Shown: positions 51,603-59,811 of the stretch, piece after piece | Numbering within the stretch: position 1 is the stretch's first letter | Layout of the letters: each line of letters begins with the position of its first letter | Source: Dactylosporangium roseum | GTDB taxonomy: Bacteria > Actinomycetota > Actinomycetes > Mycobacteriales > Micromonosporaceae | Direction: 5' to 3' | Assembly (NCBI RefSeq): GCF_025264685.1 | Contig: NZ_CP073721.1 | Span: forward strand, 4,021,001 to 4,085,000 | DNA length: 64,000 bases | The notes under the pieces: model-generated | What the model was told of the DNA's origin: nothing | Seen by the model: only the letters and a program-made list of their open reading frames with translations | Database searches by the model: none | Position numbers and translations under genes: made by a program

Positions 51603-52457
51603 ATGCGTCGACGGTTCGCGGTCCTCGGGATGGCCGGCGTGGTCACCGCCGCTCTGGTGGCGTTCGCCCCGGCGGCCGCGGCCGCCGCGCCGGCGCCGAC
51701 GACGGGCACCGTCTCGTCGGGCCGGACCAAGCTCACCGTGCGCTCCGGGCCGACCGCGGCGTCGGCGGCCGTCGGCGCGCTGCGCAACGGCGCGAAGGTC
51801 GCGCTGGTGTGCTCCGTGAAGGGACCGAAGGCCAAGGGCCGCGTCCGCACGACCGACCGGTGGGACCGGCTCACGGGCGGCGCGTACGTCTCCGACGCCT
51901 ATGTGCGCCGCCGGGCCGCGCCGCCGGCCTGCCCGCCGCCACCACCGCCGGCGCCCGCCCCGAAGCCGGCACCGGTGATCGTGCCGCCGAGCGGCGCCGT
52001 GCCCGTCGGCACCTGGGTGGCTCCGCTGACGGGCCGCGGCACCAGCGGCTTCCGCACCATCTCGCGCCCCGACCACGACGGCGTCGACCTGGCCGCACCG
52101 CGCGACACGCCGATCCGGGCGGCCGCCGACGGGACCGTCGTGACCGTCGTGTGCAACACCTCCGGGCCGTCCTGCGACGTCGACGGCTCGTCCGACACCA
52201 GGGGCTGCGGCTGGTACGTCGAGATCCGGCACGCCGGCAGCCTCACCACGCGGTACTGCCACCTGATCCGCCGCCCCGAGGTTGTCGTCGGCCAGCAGGT
52301 GACGGCCGGCCGGACCATCGGCTTCGTCGGCACCTCCGGCCACTCGACGGGGCCGCACCTGCACTTCGAGGTGCACTACGGCCCGCTGCCGGCGACCCGG
52401 CTCAACGCGATCGACCCGGCGGAATTCATGAGCCGCGCGGGCGCCCCCGTCGTCTGA
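51603..52457 (+). CDS. Secreted M23 metallopeptidase with SH3-like domain
   Basis: 284 residues with a Sec signal (FAVLGMAGVVTAALVAFAPAAAAAAP). Residues about 40-105 are an SH3_3-type domain (RTKLTVRSGPTAASAAVGALRNGAKV and DRWDRLTGGAYVSDAYV). A Pro-rich linker leads to the LytM/M23 domain with GTSGFRTISRPDHDGVDLAAPRDTPI (the His and Asp of HDGVD), AADGTVV, and GTSGHSTGPHLHFEVHYG (HLH). The enzyme cuts peptidoglycan cross-bridges outside the membrane; the zinc ligands His, Asp and His are present. Confidence 0.92.
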   Translation: MRRRFAVLGMAGVVTAALVAFAPAAAAAAPAPTTGTVSSGRTKLTVRSGPTAASAAVGALRNGAKVALVCSVKGPKAKGRVRTTDRWDRLTGGAYVSDAYVRRRAAPPACPPPPPPAPAPKPAPVIVPPSGAVPVGTWVAPLTGRGTSGFRTISRPDHDGVDLAAPRDTPIRAAADGTVVTVVCNTSGPSCDVDGSSDTRGCGWYVEIRHAGSLTTRYCHLIRRPEVVVGQQVTAGRTIGFVGTSGHSTGPHLHFEVHYGPLPATRLNAIDPAEFMSRAGAPVV

Positions 52458-52473
52458 ACGGACGCCTGTAGGT

Positions 52474-52505
52474 TCTCATTTGAGTTGTCGCTTTCTCAAA
52501 TGAGA
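52474..52505. terminator. Hairpin after the M23 peptidase gene
   Basis: TCTCATTTGAG (52474-52484) is perfectly complementary to CTCAAATGAGA (52495-52505). It starts 16 bases past the stop and is unusually AT-rich for this genome. It may end transcription, or be another kind of small repeat. Confidence 0.5.
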
Positions 52506-52636
52506 TATCGCCTACTTGCCGCGTGCGGCATGTTGGTGAGAAACGTGTCGGCGTGGCTCCGGGCTTGATGGTCCCGCTGGGGACAGTATCAGGTGTGGTA
52601 CTCGGTGACCGCCCGTCCCGGCAGTCCGACGGACGC

Positions 52637-53143
52637 CTAGTCCACATCGGACGGTGACCTGTCGCCGTCCGAGATCGGAATCTGCGGGGCGAACCTGCGA
52701 ATGGCCGCACGCACGTCGGCATGTATTCCCTCGATCCGGAATCCATCAAAAACGTGCTGGACCTTCCCACCAGCGACCAAGTGGATCACAAGCGTTCGGC
52801 TCGGCGCGACCGTACCGTAGCCACCGGTCCAGGCGAAGCCCACCGAGGCCACCGCGCTCCACGGCAGCATCGGGCGGCTGTCATGCAATCGGATGCCCTC
52901 GTCGTTGATCTCGACGAGCAGCCGTCCGTCCTGTCTGGAGCGGATCCTCCAGTTCAAGAGGCCGACACCGACCACCAGCGAGCCGGCGATAGCGACCGCG
53001 ATCGCTTTTCCCGCAAGCGCCGCGCCGAGCAGCAACGCCAGGAAAGGCAACCCGTAGAAGAGCGTGCCACCGAACCACCACACCTTGTCGGACCGGCTGC
53101 CCCAGGCATCACGTCTGATGAACGCGTCTCCACCACCCGACAT
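52637..53143 (-). CDS. Membrane protein with bacterial PH-like domain
   Basis: 168 residues from ATG 53143 with GGGAGG five bases upstream. Two helices (FGGTLFYGLPFLALLLGAALAG and AIAVAIAGSLVVGVGLL) precede a cytoplasmic domain: DGRLLVEINDEGIRLHDSRPMLPWSAVASVGF, TLVIHLV and HVFDGFRIEGIHADVRAAIRRF. The pattern of a strand-rich domain opening with EINDEGIR and W-x-x-V resembles the bPH/DUF-type PH fold. Function unknown. Confidence 0.7.
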   Translation of the reverse strand: MSGGGDAFIRRDAWGSRSDKVWWFGGTLFYGLPFLALLLGAALAGKAIAVAIAGSLVVGVGLLNWRIRSRQDGRLLVEINDEGIRLHDSRPMLPWSAVASVGFAWTGGYGTVAPSRTLVIHLVAGGKVQHVFDGFRIEGIHADVRAAIRRFAPQIPISDGDRSPSDVD

Positions 53144-53304
53144 CGAACCTCCCCTATCCGAGTAGGATACCGACGACGGTAGAGGTGCACCGCCACAACG
53201 ATGGCGGGCCAACGTGCAGCCACATGTCCGCTGACAAGATCAACGAGAACCTGCAACGCCTCCGCGCGACGCGCCCGGTCGCCGCCGACGATCACTGTCG
53301 TGGA

Positions 53305-53844
53305 CTACGCGTCGACCGGCAGCGGCTCGTAGGTGTGCAGCACGACGCCGTTGCCGAACACGGTGGCGTCCTTGAGCCTCATCCGGATGCGGCCGAGGCC
53401 GTGGAAGGGCCGCGCCTTCTCGCTCCACACGACCGGGTGGACCCAGAAGCGGATCTCGTCCACGAGGCCGTGCCCGACCATGTTGTACGCGAACTCGCCG
53501 CACCCGTAGGTCAGCAGGTTGCCGTCGTGGTGCGCCTTGAGCCGGCGCACCTCCTCGACGAGGTCACCCTTGACGAGCGTCGCGTTCCAGTCGAGCGGTC
53601 CGGTCAGGCTCGTCGAGACGACGTACTTCGGGATGCTGTTGACCCGGTCGGCGAACGCTCCGGTGGTCGCCGACCAGAGCGGGGCGAGGGCCGCGTAGGT
53701 CTTGCGGCCCAGCAGCATCGCGTCGGCGAGGCGGACCTCGTCCTCCCCGGCGGCCTCGTGTCCACCGCCGGGCTCGTACCACCCGATGGACGGGCCGATG
53801 CTCGCGTCCGCCGACATCTGCGCCGTGACGATGACCTTGCCCAC
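53305..53844 (-). CDS. RibD C-terminal/dihydrofolate reductase-like protein
   Basis: 179 residues. MGKVIVTAQMSADASIGPS, ADAMLLGRKTYAALAPLW, PKYVVSTSL, LLTYGCGEFAYNMVGHGLVDEIRFWVHPVVW and RLKDATVFGNGVVLHTYEP are the standard landmarks of the YwjB/YyaP-like, DHFR-fold group. Catalytic activity is not proven for this group. It is the last gene of an ArsR-SRPBCC-DHFR-like operon, 3 bases after the SRPBCC stop. Confidence 0.88.
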   Translation of the reverse strand: MGKVIVTAQMSADASIGPSIGWYEPGGGHEAAGEDEVRLADAMLLGRKTYAALAPLWSATTGAFADRVNSIPKYVVSTSLTGPLDWNATLVKGDLVEEVRRLKAHHDGNLLTYGCGEFAYNMVGHGLVDEIRFWVHPVVWSEKARPFHGLGRIRMRLKDATVFGNGVVLHTYEPLPVDA

Positions 53845-53847
53845 GGT

Positions 53848-54315
53848 TCAGGAGAGCTTCACGAGATAGGCGGACAGGGCCTCGTACGACTCGCGGGCGC
53901 CTTCCGCCATGCCGGAGGCGGCCATGCCGTCGCGGTCCTCCTTGGTGTCGAACCGGGTGACGCTGGTGACCGTGGTCTTGCCGTCGTCCTCGGTCAGCTC
54001 CAGGGTCTCCACGCACACGTGGCCGGGCATGCCCTCGAACTCGAAGGTCTGCACGATCCGCTCCGGGACCTGGATCTCCCGGTACTCACCGCGGAACGCG
54101 TACTGCTCGCCGTCCGGTGCGTGCTCGACGAAGCGGTAGGTGCCGCCCGGCCGGAAGTCCATCGCGCAGTCGAGCGGGTTGCCCCGGCCCCACCAGTGCT
54201 TGAGGTGCTCGCAGTTCGTGTGCGCCTCGAAGACGAGTGCGCGCGGCGCGTCGAACACGCGCACCATCTTGATCTCCAGGTCGGACGGCAGGGTCACCGT
54301 CAGGTCGCCGTTCAT
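53848..54315 (-). CDS. SRPBCC/AHSA1 family protein
   Basis: 155 residues. VTLPSDLEIKMVRVFDAPRALVFEAHTNCEHLKHWWGR, MDFRPGGTYRFVEHAPDGEQYAFRGEYREIQVPERIVQTFEFEG (the beta-sheet of the AHSA1 fold) and GMAASGMAEGARESYEALSAYL (long C-terminal helix) are typical. The fold binds hydrophobic ligands. The gene sits between ArsR and the DHFR-like gene; this triplet is common in actinobacteria and its effector is unknown. Confidence 0.9.
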   Translation of the reverse strand: MNGDLTVTLPSDLEIKMVRVFDAPRALVFEAHTNCEHLKHWWGRGNPLDCAMDFRPGGTYRFVEHAPDGEQYAFRGEYREIQVPERIVQTFEFEGMPGHVCVETLELTEDDGKTTVTSVTRFDTKEDRDGMAASGMAEGARESYEALSAYLVKLS

Positions 54316-54316
54316 G

Positions 54317-54640
54317 TCAGGTCTCCTTCTGCATCCGTCGCAGGTATTCACCGAGTTGGTCGTAGCGCTGTTCCCAGTGCCGCTCGTAGTCGGCGACCCA
54401 GTCGGCCACCTCGCGCAGCGGCCCCGCGTCGAGCCGGCACGGCCGCCACTGCGCCTCCTTGCCGCGGGTGATCAGCCCGACCCGCTCCAGCACCTTCAGG
54501 TGCTTGGAGACGGCCTGGAGGCTGATCGGGAACGGCTCGGCGAGCTGGTTGACCGTCGCCTCACCCTCCGCCAGCTTGGCCAGGATGGCCCGCCGGGTCG
54601 GGTCGGCGAGAGCGCTGAACACCTCGCTCAGCCGGTCCAC
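54317..54640 (-). CDS. ArsR-family transcriptional regulator
   Basis: 107 residues from GTG 54640 (AAAGG lies 8 bases upstream; TTG 54658 is an alternative). MDRLSEVFSALADPTRRAIL, KLAEGEATVNQLAEPFPISLQAVSKHLKVLERVGLITRGKEAQWRPCRL is the winged helix of the subgroup that accompanies AHSA1 proteins. No metal-binding cysteine pair (CVCD) is seen, so it is not a metal sensor of the classical type. It probably represses its own three-gene operon. Confidence 0.92.
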   Translation of the reverse strand: MDRLSEVFSALADPTRRAILAKLAEGEATVNQLAEPFPISLQAVSKHLKVLERVGLITRGKEAQWRPCRLDAGPLREVADWVADYERHWEQRYDQLGEYLRRMQKET

Positions 54641-54668
54641 TGCCTCCGCCTTTCTCAACCGCTCGGTT

Positions 54669-54688
54669 AATCAACTTGTAGGTTGAAT
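54669..54688. promoter_or_regulatory. Probable ArsR operator
   Basis: AATCAACTTGTAGGTTGAAT has inverted half-sites TCAAC (54671-54675) and GTTGA (54682-54686), the usual form of ArsR-family sites in this operon type, located about 30 bases upstream of the regulator start. It should overlap the promoter. Confidence 0.55.
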
Positions 54689-54794
54689 ATGCCTCGCGCC
54701 GGGCGTCACGTCAACCCTCTCAGCGAAATCAGTGCCGGGTGCCGGATTCCGTCGGTTCATGGTGATCCGCGATCCTGCGGGTCCAGCACCTCGC

Positions 54795-54857
54795 GCCGTA
54801 CGGTCCGGCCCCGCCGCACGCGGGATCGGACCGTACGGTCCGTACGGTCCGTACGGC
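54795..54857 (-). terminator. Stem-loop with repeated CCGTACGG units after the beta-lactamase-like gene
   Basis: GCCGTACGGTCC (54795-54806) is complementary to copies of GGACCGTACGG in 54828-54857, where the unit GTCCGTACG occurs three times in a row. On the minus strand this follows the beta-lactamase-like stop directly. Several alternative stems are possible, so it may be a terminator or a short tandem repeat. Confidence 0.55.
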
Positions 54858-55988
54858 TCAGGTGGCCTTCGTCACCACTTCCGCGATCCGGTTGAACGTG
54901 CTGTAGTCGCCGGCGCTCACCCGGTTCTTGCACACCGCGACCGTGATGCCGGTGGCGGTGTCCGCGTACGCCGCCGTGCCGCCGCTGCCGGCCATCCCGA
55001 ACAGCGTCGGACTGTCCAGCGGGCCCTGGAAGCCGATGGCGTACCCGAGGGCGCGGGTGCCCAGAAATCCGACGACCTCGTCGGGGCCGCTGACCACCGG
55101 CCCGGTCACCTCCCGCAGCCGGGCAGGGCTGATCAGCCGCACGCCGTCGACGTCGTCCATCAGCGCCGCGTACATCCGGGCGACCGCCCGGGCGGACAGC
55201 ACCGCGCCGGCCGGGATGTCGGCGGCCAGCACGTCGGGCCGGTTGCAGTAGTCGGCGGTGGGCATGGCGGCCGGCGGCGCCGCCGTCCAGCCGTCCACGA
55301 CCCGGAAGAACGGCACCTGCTCGGCCATCGCGGCGAACATCTCCGGCGTCAGCTCCATCGCGCCCTCCGCCTCCTCCATCCGCGCGAGCCGGGGCTGCTC
55401 GGCCGCCGGCACCCCGAAGTACAACTCGTCGGTGACCCCGAGCGGTCCGGCGACCAGGTCGCGCAGCAGCGCCGAGATCGGTCGCCCGGTGGCCCGGCGG
55501 GCGATCTCGCCGACGATGTAGCCGAACGTCTGCGGGTGGTAGCCCTGCTTCGTGCCCGGCTCCCACCACGGCCGGGCGCCGGCGACGAGGGCGCACATGC
55601 GGTCCCAGTCGCACAGATCCTCGGGCGTGGTGCCGACCGGCACCCCGGGCACGCCCACGGTGTGGGTCAGAGCGTGCCGGACCGTGGCGCGGTCCTTGCC
55701 GTGCACGCCGAACTCCGGCCACAGTTCGGCGATCCGCGTGTCGTAGTCCAGCTCACCCCGCTCGACGAGCACGTGGACGACGGTGGCCGTCACGCCCTTG
55801 CCGGTCGAGGTGGCGTGGAACGGCGTACCGGGCGTCACCGCCCGGCCGGTGGCCGCGTCGGCGACTCCGGCGACGGCGTCGGCGACCAGCCGTCCCCGGT
55901 GGTACACGGCCGCCTGCAGCCCACGTTCGGCGCCGGACGCGACCAGTTCGTCCACGGCCGCCTGCACCTGTTCCTGGAGCGCACTCAT
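54858..55988 (-). CDS. Serine beta-lactamase/esterase family protein
   Basis: 376 residues from ATG 55988. The nucleophile motif is FHATSTGKGVTATV (S-x-x-K: STGK near residue 62), the Tyr motif is GYHPQTFGY, and the end has GMAGSGGTAAYADTATG in the place of the third motif. No signal peptide is visible, so cytoplasmic esterase, peptidase or amidase activity is more likely than antibiotic hydrolysis. It overlaps the end of the oxidase remnant next to it. Confidence 0.88.
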   Translation of the reverse strand: MSALQEQVQAAVDELVASGAERGLQAAVYHRGRLVADAVAGVADAATGRAVTPGTPFHATSTGKGVTATVVHVLVERGELDYDTRIAELWPEFGVHGKDRATVRHALTHTVGVPGVPVGTTPEDLCDWDRMCALVAGARPWWEPGTKQGYHPQTFGYIVGEIARRATGRPISALLRDLVAGPLGVTDELYFGVPAAEQPRLARMEEAEGAMELTPEMFAAMAEQVPFFRVVDGWTAAPPAAMPTADYCNRPDVLAADIPAGAVLSARAVARMYAALMDDVDGVRLISPARLREVTGPVVSGPDEVVGFLGTRALGYAIGFQGPLDSPTLFGMAGSGGTAAYADTATGITVAVCKNRVSAGDYSTFNRIAEVVTKAT

Positions 55989-56453
55989 CACACAGAACCT
56001 TCCGGGTCGATGTTGTGGTTGAAACGCAAGACGTTGTCGGGGTCGCGGGCCCGCTTGATCCGCGCCGGGCGGCGCAGGTTGGCCTCGGTGAAGACGGCCG
56101 CGGCGCGGCCCGGGTCGTTGAGGAGGTTCAGGTACGACCCGCCGGTGGCGTGCGGGCGGACCCGAACCGCCGCGAGAGCCAGCTCAGGCCGCCGCCCAGC
56201 GGGTAGCGGTCCCGCCGACGTCGCCGGCGGAGCCGACCAGCGGTATCAGCCCGTGCCGCCGCGCGGCGGCGATCACCGCGGCCACCACGTCGTCCGCGCC
56301 GGCGGCCTCGGCGACGATCGCCGGGTGCGGGTCGAGTCCCGGGTCGTGTGCCCGCCGGGCCAGGTCGTAGGCGTCGTCACCGGGCAGCGGCAACCGCCCG
56401 GCGAACCGTGTCCGGAGCTCGTGTACGGCGTCCAAGGTCCCCATGCCGTTCAC
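55988..56453 (-). pseudogene. Berberine-bridge FAD oxidase, internally deleted and frameshifted
   Basis: The N-terminal frame reads LRTRFAGRLPLPGDDAYDLA and VIAAARRHGLIPLVGSAGD, an FAD_binding_4 beginning. A second frame shows RYPLGGGLSWLSRRFG, the mid-domain glycine loop. A third frame gives GGSYLNLLNDPG and RDPDNVLRFNHNI, the C-terminal BBE motif. Together these cover about 155 codons of a protein that normally has 450, so the central part is gone. It is clearly non-functional. Confidence 0.75.
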
Positions 56454-56479
56454 CCTGCCGGAGCGGACTTACAGTTTCC

Positions 56480-58078
56480 TTACGCCGCCCTTTCCGCGTC
56501 CGGGTCGCCGGCGACCTGGGCGACGTAGGTGTTGAGGATCGCGTAGCCGTCAGGGGCCAGTCTGCCGTTCCGGTACAGGTCGGTGACCGTGCCGCGCAGC
56601 GCTTCGAGTTCGCGGGCCTCGTCGGCGGGGTCGCCGGTGGCGATCGACGCCGCGAGGTCGTCGATCATGTGGTTCAGGTCCGCGGCGGTGTTCGCGTCGA
56701 GGTCCCCGGCGTCGGTCAGTTGCCGCACGGCCCGGCGCAACGCGACGATCCGGTCCGGCCGCGCCGCCGGCGGGGTGCTCGCCGAAGACGGCGGCGGGGT
56801 GGCCCCCGGCGACTGGGATTGCGCCTGGGTCGCGGCGGAGCCGGAGGCGGGTGCCACGGTCACGTGGCTCGCGCCCGGCGACGGGGCGTCGGCCGGCGAG
56901 GCGTCGCCGGCCGCCCCGGGCGGCGCCGCGGACTGCGGTCCGTGCTGGACAGCCGGAGGCAGGAGCGTGACGAGGGCCGCCGCGGCGAGGCCCGCCGCTC
57001 CGGCGGCCGCGGCGAGCCACAGCCGGCGTCTCCGGGGCCGCTCCACGGTGGGTGGGTCACCGGCCGGTCGGGCCGCCCGCACATCGTCGGCCGGTGCCGC
57101 CGCCCGCGAGGATGCCGCCGACCGGGGCCGGGGGACCTGTACGGCAGGCGCCGCCGGGTCCGCGGCCGCGGCGATCCGGGCACGGACCGCGGCGGTGTCC
57201 TGCGGGCGTTCGTCCGGCCGCTTGGCCAGCAGATCGGCGACCAGGTCCGCCACGGCGGGCGGCACGTCGGGACGGCGGACGTGCAGCGGCTGCGGTGCCT
57301 CGGTGAGGTGCTGGTGGACGATGCCGTAGCTGGTGCCGGTCGCGAACGGCGGGCTCCCGGCGAGCATCGCGTACATGGTGCAGCCCAGCGCGTACAGGTC
57401 GCTCCTGGCGTCGACCGGTCCGCTGGTGATCTGCTCGGGTGCCATGTACTCCGGGCTGCCCACCGCGACGGCCGTCCCGGTGAGGTCGGCCTGCCCGGCG
57501 GTGTCCAGCAGCCGGGCCACACCGAAGTCACAGATCTTCACCGCCCCGGACCCGGCCAGGATGAGGTTGCCCGGCTTGACGTCGCGGTGGATGATCCCGG
57601 CCGCGTGGGCGGCGCCGAGCCCGTCGCAGATCTGCGCGGCCAGCGCGAGCGTGTCGTCGACCGGCAGCGGGCCGCCGGACAGCAGTTGCGCCACCGTCGG
57701 CCCGTCCATCAGCTCCATCACCAGGTACGGATCGCCGTCCTGGACGCCGAAGTCGTACACCCGGACAACGTTGGGATGCGAGAGCCGGCCCACCGCACGC
57801 GCCTCGCGCTCGAAGCGTTCCATCGCCGTGGACCTGCCCAGCCCGCCGCCGGACAGCACCTTGATCGCGACCGGTCGGTTCAGCCGCAGGTCATGACCGC
57901 GCCAGACGGTGCCCATGCCGCCGCTGCCCAGCAGACCCTCCATCCGGTAGCGGCCGTCGAGGAGGCGCCGCGCCGCCGCGACGGACGAGCGCCGCGGGCC
58001 GAACCGTCCGGGGGAACTGTTCACCGCGCGCGCCGGACGCGCCCGCTGGGTCCTGTTGAACGGTTGCGTACTGCCCAT
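56480..58078 (-). CDS. Membrane Ser/Thr protein kinase (PknB-like)
   Basis: 532 residues from ATG 58078. Kinase landmarks are intact: GLLGSGGMGTVWRGHD (G-loop), RPVAIKVL (Lys), IIHRDVKPGNLIL (HRD), ICDFGVARLL (DFG) and SPEYMAPEQ. A membrane helix (LWLAAAAGAAGLAAAALVTLL near 355) separates a Pro/Ala/Ser stretch from an outer helical bundle of about 90 residues (RIVALRRAVRQLTDAGDLD, LNHMIDDLAASIATGDP) rather than PASTA repeats. It senses an unknown envelope signal. The gene stands alone. Confidence 0.93.
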   Translation of the reverse strand: MGSTQPFNRTQRARPARAVNSSPGRFGPRRSSVAAARRLLDGRYRMEGLLGSGGMGTVWRGHDLRLNRPVAIKVLSGGGLGRSTAMERFEREARAVGRLSHPNVVRVYDFGVQDGDPYLVMELMDGPTVAQLLSGGPLPVDDTLALAAQICDGLGAAHAAGIIHRDVKPGNLILAGSGAVKICDFGVARLLDTAGQADLTGTAVAVGSPEYMAPEQITSGPVDARSDLYALGCTMYAMLAGSPPFATGTSYGIVHQHLTEAPQPLHVRRPDVPPAVADLVADLLAKRPDERPQDTAAVRARIAAAADPAAPAVQVPRPRSAASSRAAAPADDVRAARPAGDPPTVERPRRRRLWLAAAAGAAGLAAAALVTLLPPAVQHGPQSAAPPGAAGDASPADAPSPGASHVTVAPASGSAATQAQSQSPGATPPPSSASTPPAARPDRIVALRRAVRQLTDAGDLDANTAADLNHMIDDLAASIATGDPADEARELEALRGTVTDLYRNGRLAPDGYAILNTYVAQVAGDPDAERAA

Positions 58079-58227
58079 CTATCTTCCCCGGCCTGCAGAC
58101 GTCGATGATCCACATCCATCAACCGGTTGTCCGGCGTCGGGGTTACGGCTCGTGCGGTCGTTCACCAGAGCGTTGCGAGAATCTGTCGCGAACGACCGCG
58201 AAGGATGTCGAGCAGCGGCGGTCCGCC

Positions 58228-59307
58228 TCAGGTCCGGCCTGCCATCGCCGGGGTCGAGGGCTCCGCCGGCTCCTCCGGGCGGCGCCGGCGGAGGGTCGCG
58301 TAGGCGAGCAGGCCGAGCGGGATGATCATCCAGCAGGACAGCAGGCGGTAGACGAGCATCGCGGCGGCGGCCGGGCCCCGCGCCGCACCCGCCGAGACGA
58401 GGCCCGCGAGCAGGGCGACCTCGACGACGCCGAGCCCGCCGGGGCTGATCGGGATCTGGCGGACCAGTTGCACGGTGAGGTACACGGTGGCGAGCCGGAG
58501 CAGGCTCACGTCGATGCCGAACGCCGCCGTGGTCGCGGCGAGACAGGCGAAGTCGAGCCCCCAGTTGACGGTGGCGTGCAGCAGCGACAGCACCCACGAG
58601 TGGCGGGGCAGGGCGCGCAGGTCGGCGACCGTGCGGCGGACCGAGTCCCGGACGCCCCCGCCGTGCCGTTCGGGGGAGCTGTCGCCGCCGGGATGGTCCT
58701 CGTCATGGTCCTCGTCGCCGGCTCGCGGTACACCGGGCGAGGAGCCGCGGCCGGAGCGCAGCGAGCGCCAGAAGTCGAACGCGAACACGACCAGGGCCAC
58801 GACCAGCAGGGTCAGGACCAGGACGAGCGTGTCGCCGTTGCCGGCGGCCCGGCCGCTGCCGAAGAGGGACGGGACCGGAACCACCACGGCGTACATGAGC
58901 ACGAGCGCGACGCCGGAGAGCACGGACGACAGGACCGCCACCTCGCCCGCGGTGCGGCGGCTCGCGCCGGCGGTGCGGAACTGGCGGAACGCGAACCCGG
59001 CCGACACCGCCGAGCCCGCGGGCAGGCTGAACGAGATCGCCGAGCGGGTGAAGGTCACGGCGACGGCACGTGGCACCGACATCGGCACCCCGAACCCGGC
59101 GAGGAGCCTGCGCTGCTGCAACGCGAAGTGCCGCAACGAGGTCATCTCGGCCACGGCGGCAAGCCCCAGCCACCACGGGTCCGCCGAGGTCAGCGTGGTG
59201 AGGATCTGCCCTGGGTCGGGCAGGTCGTCCTTGAGTGTGATGCCGGCGACCACCAGGACAACCAGGAGTGCGGCGATGCGTAGCACCCGCTTGCGGTTGC
59301 CCTTCAT
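58228..59307 (-). CDS. UPF0104/lysylphosphatidylglycerol synthase transmembrane-like protein
   Basis: 359 residues from ATG 59307. Seven to eight membrane helices, first VLRIAALLVVLVVAGITL, with the family signatures ALQQRRLLAGFG, SLPAGSAVSAGFAFRQFRTAG and IPISPGGLGVVEVALLAGLVSAG. A loop of about 40 charged residues (DEDHDEDHPGGD) lies in the middle. The family flips or transfers aminoacyl-lipids (the membrane part of MprF). The C-terminal catalytic transferase domain is absent, so a flippase-like role is more likely. Confidence 0.85.
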   Translation of the reverse strand: MKGNRKRVLRIAALLVVLVVAGITLKDDLPDPGQILTTLTSADPWWLGLAAVAEMTSLRHFALQQRRLLAGFGVPMSVPRAVAVTFTRSAISFSLPAGSAVSAGFAFRQFRTAGASRRTAGEVAVLSSVLSGVALVLMYAVVVPVPSLFGSGRAAGNGDTLVLVLTLLVVALVVFAFDFWRSLRSGRGSSPGVPRAGDEDHDEDHPGGDSSPERHGGGVRDSVRRTVADLRALPRHSWVLSLLHATVNWGLDFACLAATTAAFGIDVSLLRLATVYLTVQLVRQIPISPGGLGVVEVALLAGLVSAGAARGPAAAAMLVYRLLSCWMIIPLGLLAYATLRRRRPEEPAEPSTPAMAGRT

Positions 59308-59811
59308 GAGATGACTGTCCCATCTCGCGGTCACAATTCGTGCCCGTTCTCAGCGGCACCTCGGTTGCGCCGATCACGCTGATCGAGCCGGATGACCAGG
59401 TCCGCCCGGTCGCGCGCACCCGCACACCGGCCCGACGGGCCTCGTCGGCCTGTGACGCAGCGGGTTGCAATCATACGGACGGGAGGTCGCGCCGGCGGCG
59501 ACTACCGACGCTCTGTGCAGTGCGCGGCCCGGGTGTGAGTACACCGTGCGGGTACTGGGGGTCGACGTGGAGCAATGTTGAGGCTACGTTAGGTATCTCG
59601 AAATCCCTGCGCGTGATGGTCGTGCAGGGATGGCGCTTGTTGGGCAGCACCAGAAACATCCAGTGCCCGCAGGAGATTGCCGCGACACGACCTGTCGTCG
59701 GCGAGGGCCGGAGGGCCGCAACTGCATCCGGCACAGACGAGCAGGTGCACGGGTCAGGTTGCACAGCACGTGCAATGTCGGCTGGGTGGGTGAGCTGCGG
59801 AGGTGAGCGAC
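59308..59811 (+). other. Intergenic region upstream of the XRE regulator
   Basis: About 500 bases with lower GC than the neighbourhood and no credible gene. Open frames lack protein-like composition. It contains TTGCAC/GTGCAA inverted half-sites (59759-59775) close to the downstream start. Nothing else was identified. Confidence 0.5.
59759..59775. promoter_or_regulatory. Possible operator of the XRE regulator
   Basis: TTGCAC (59759-59764) and GTGCAA (59770-59775) form a perfect inverted repeat with a 5-base spacer, 36 bases before the regulator start. XRE proteins often repress their own gene through such sites. Confidence 0.35.

Noticed and set aside
54858..55988. True antibiotic-resistance beta-lactamase
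   Set aside because: The STGK and Tyr motifs fit the broad serine hydrolase family, but there is no export signal and the third motif is weak.
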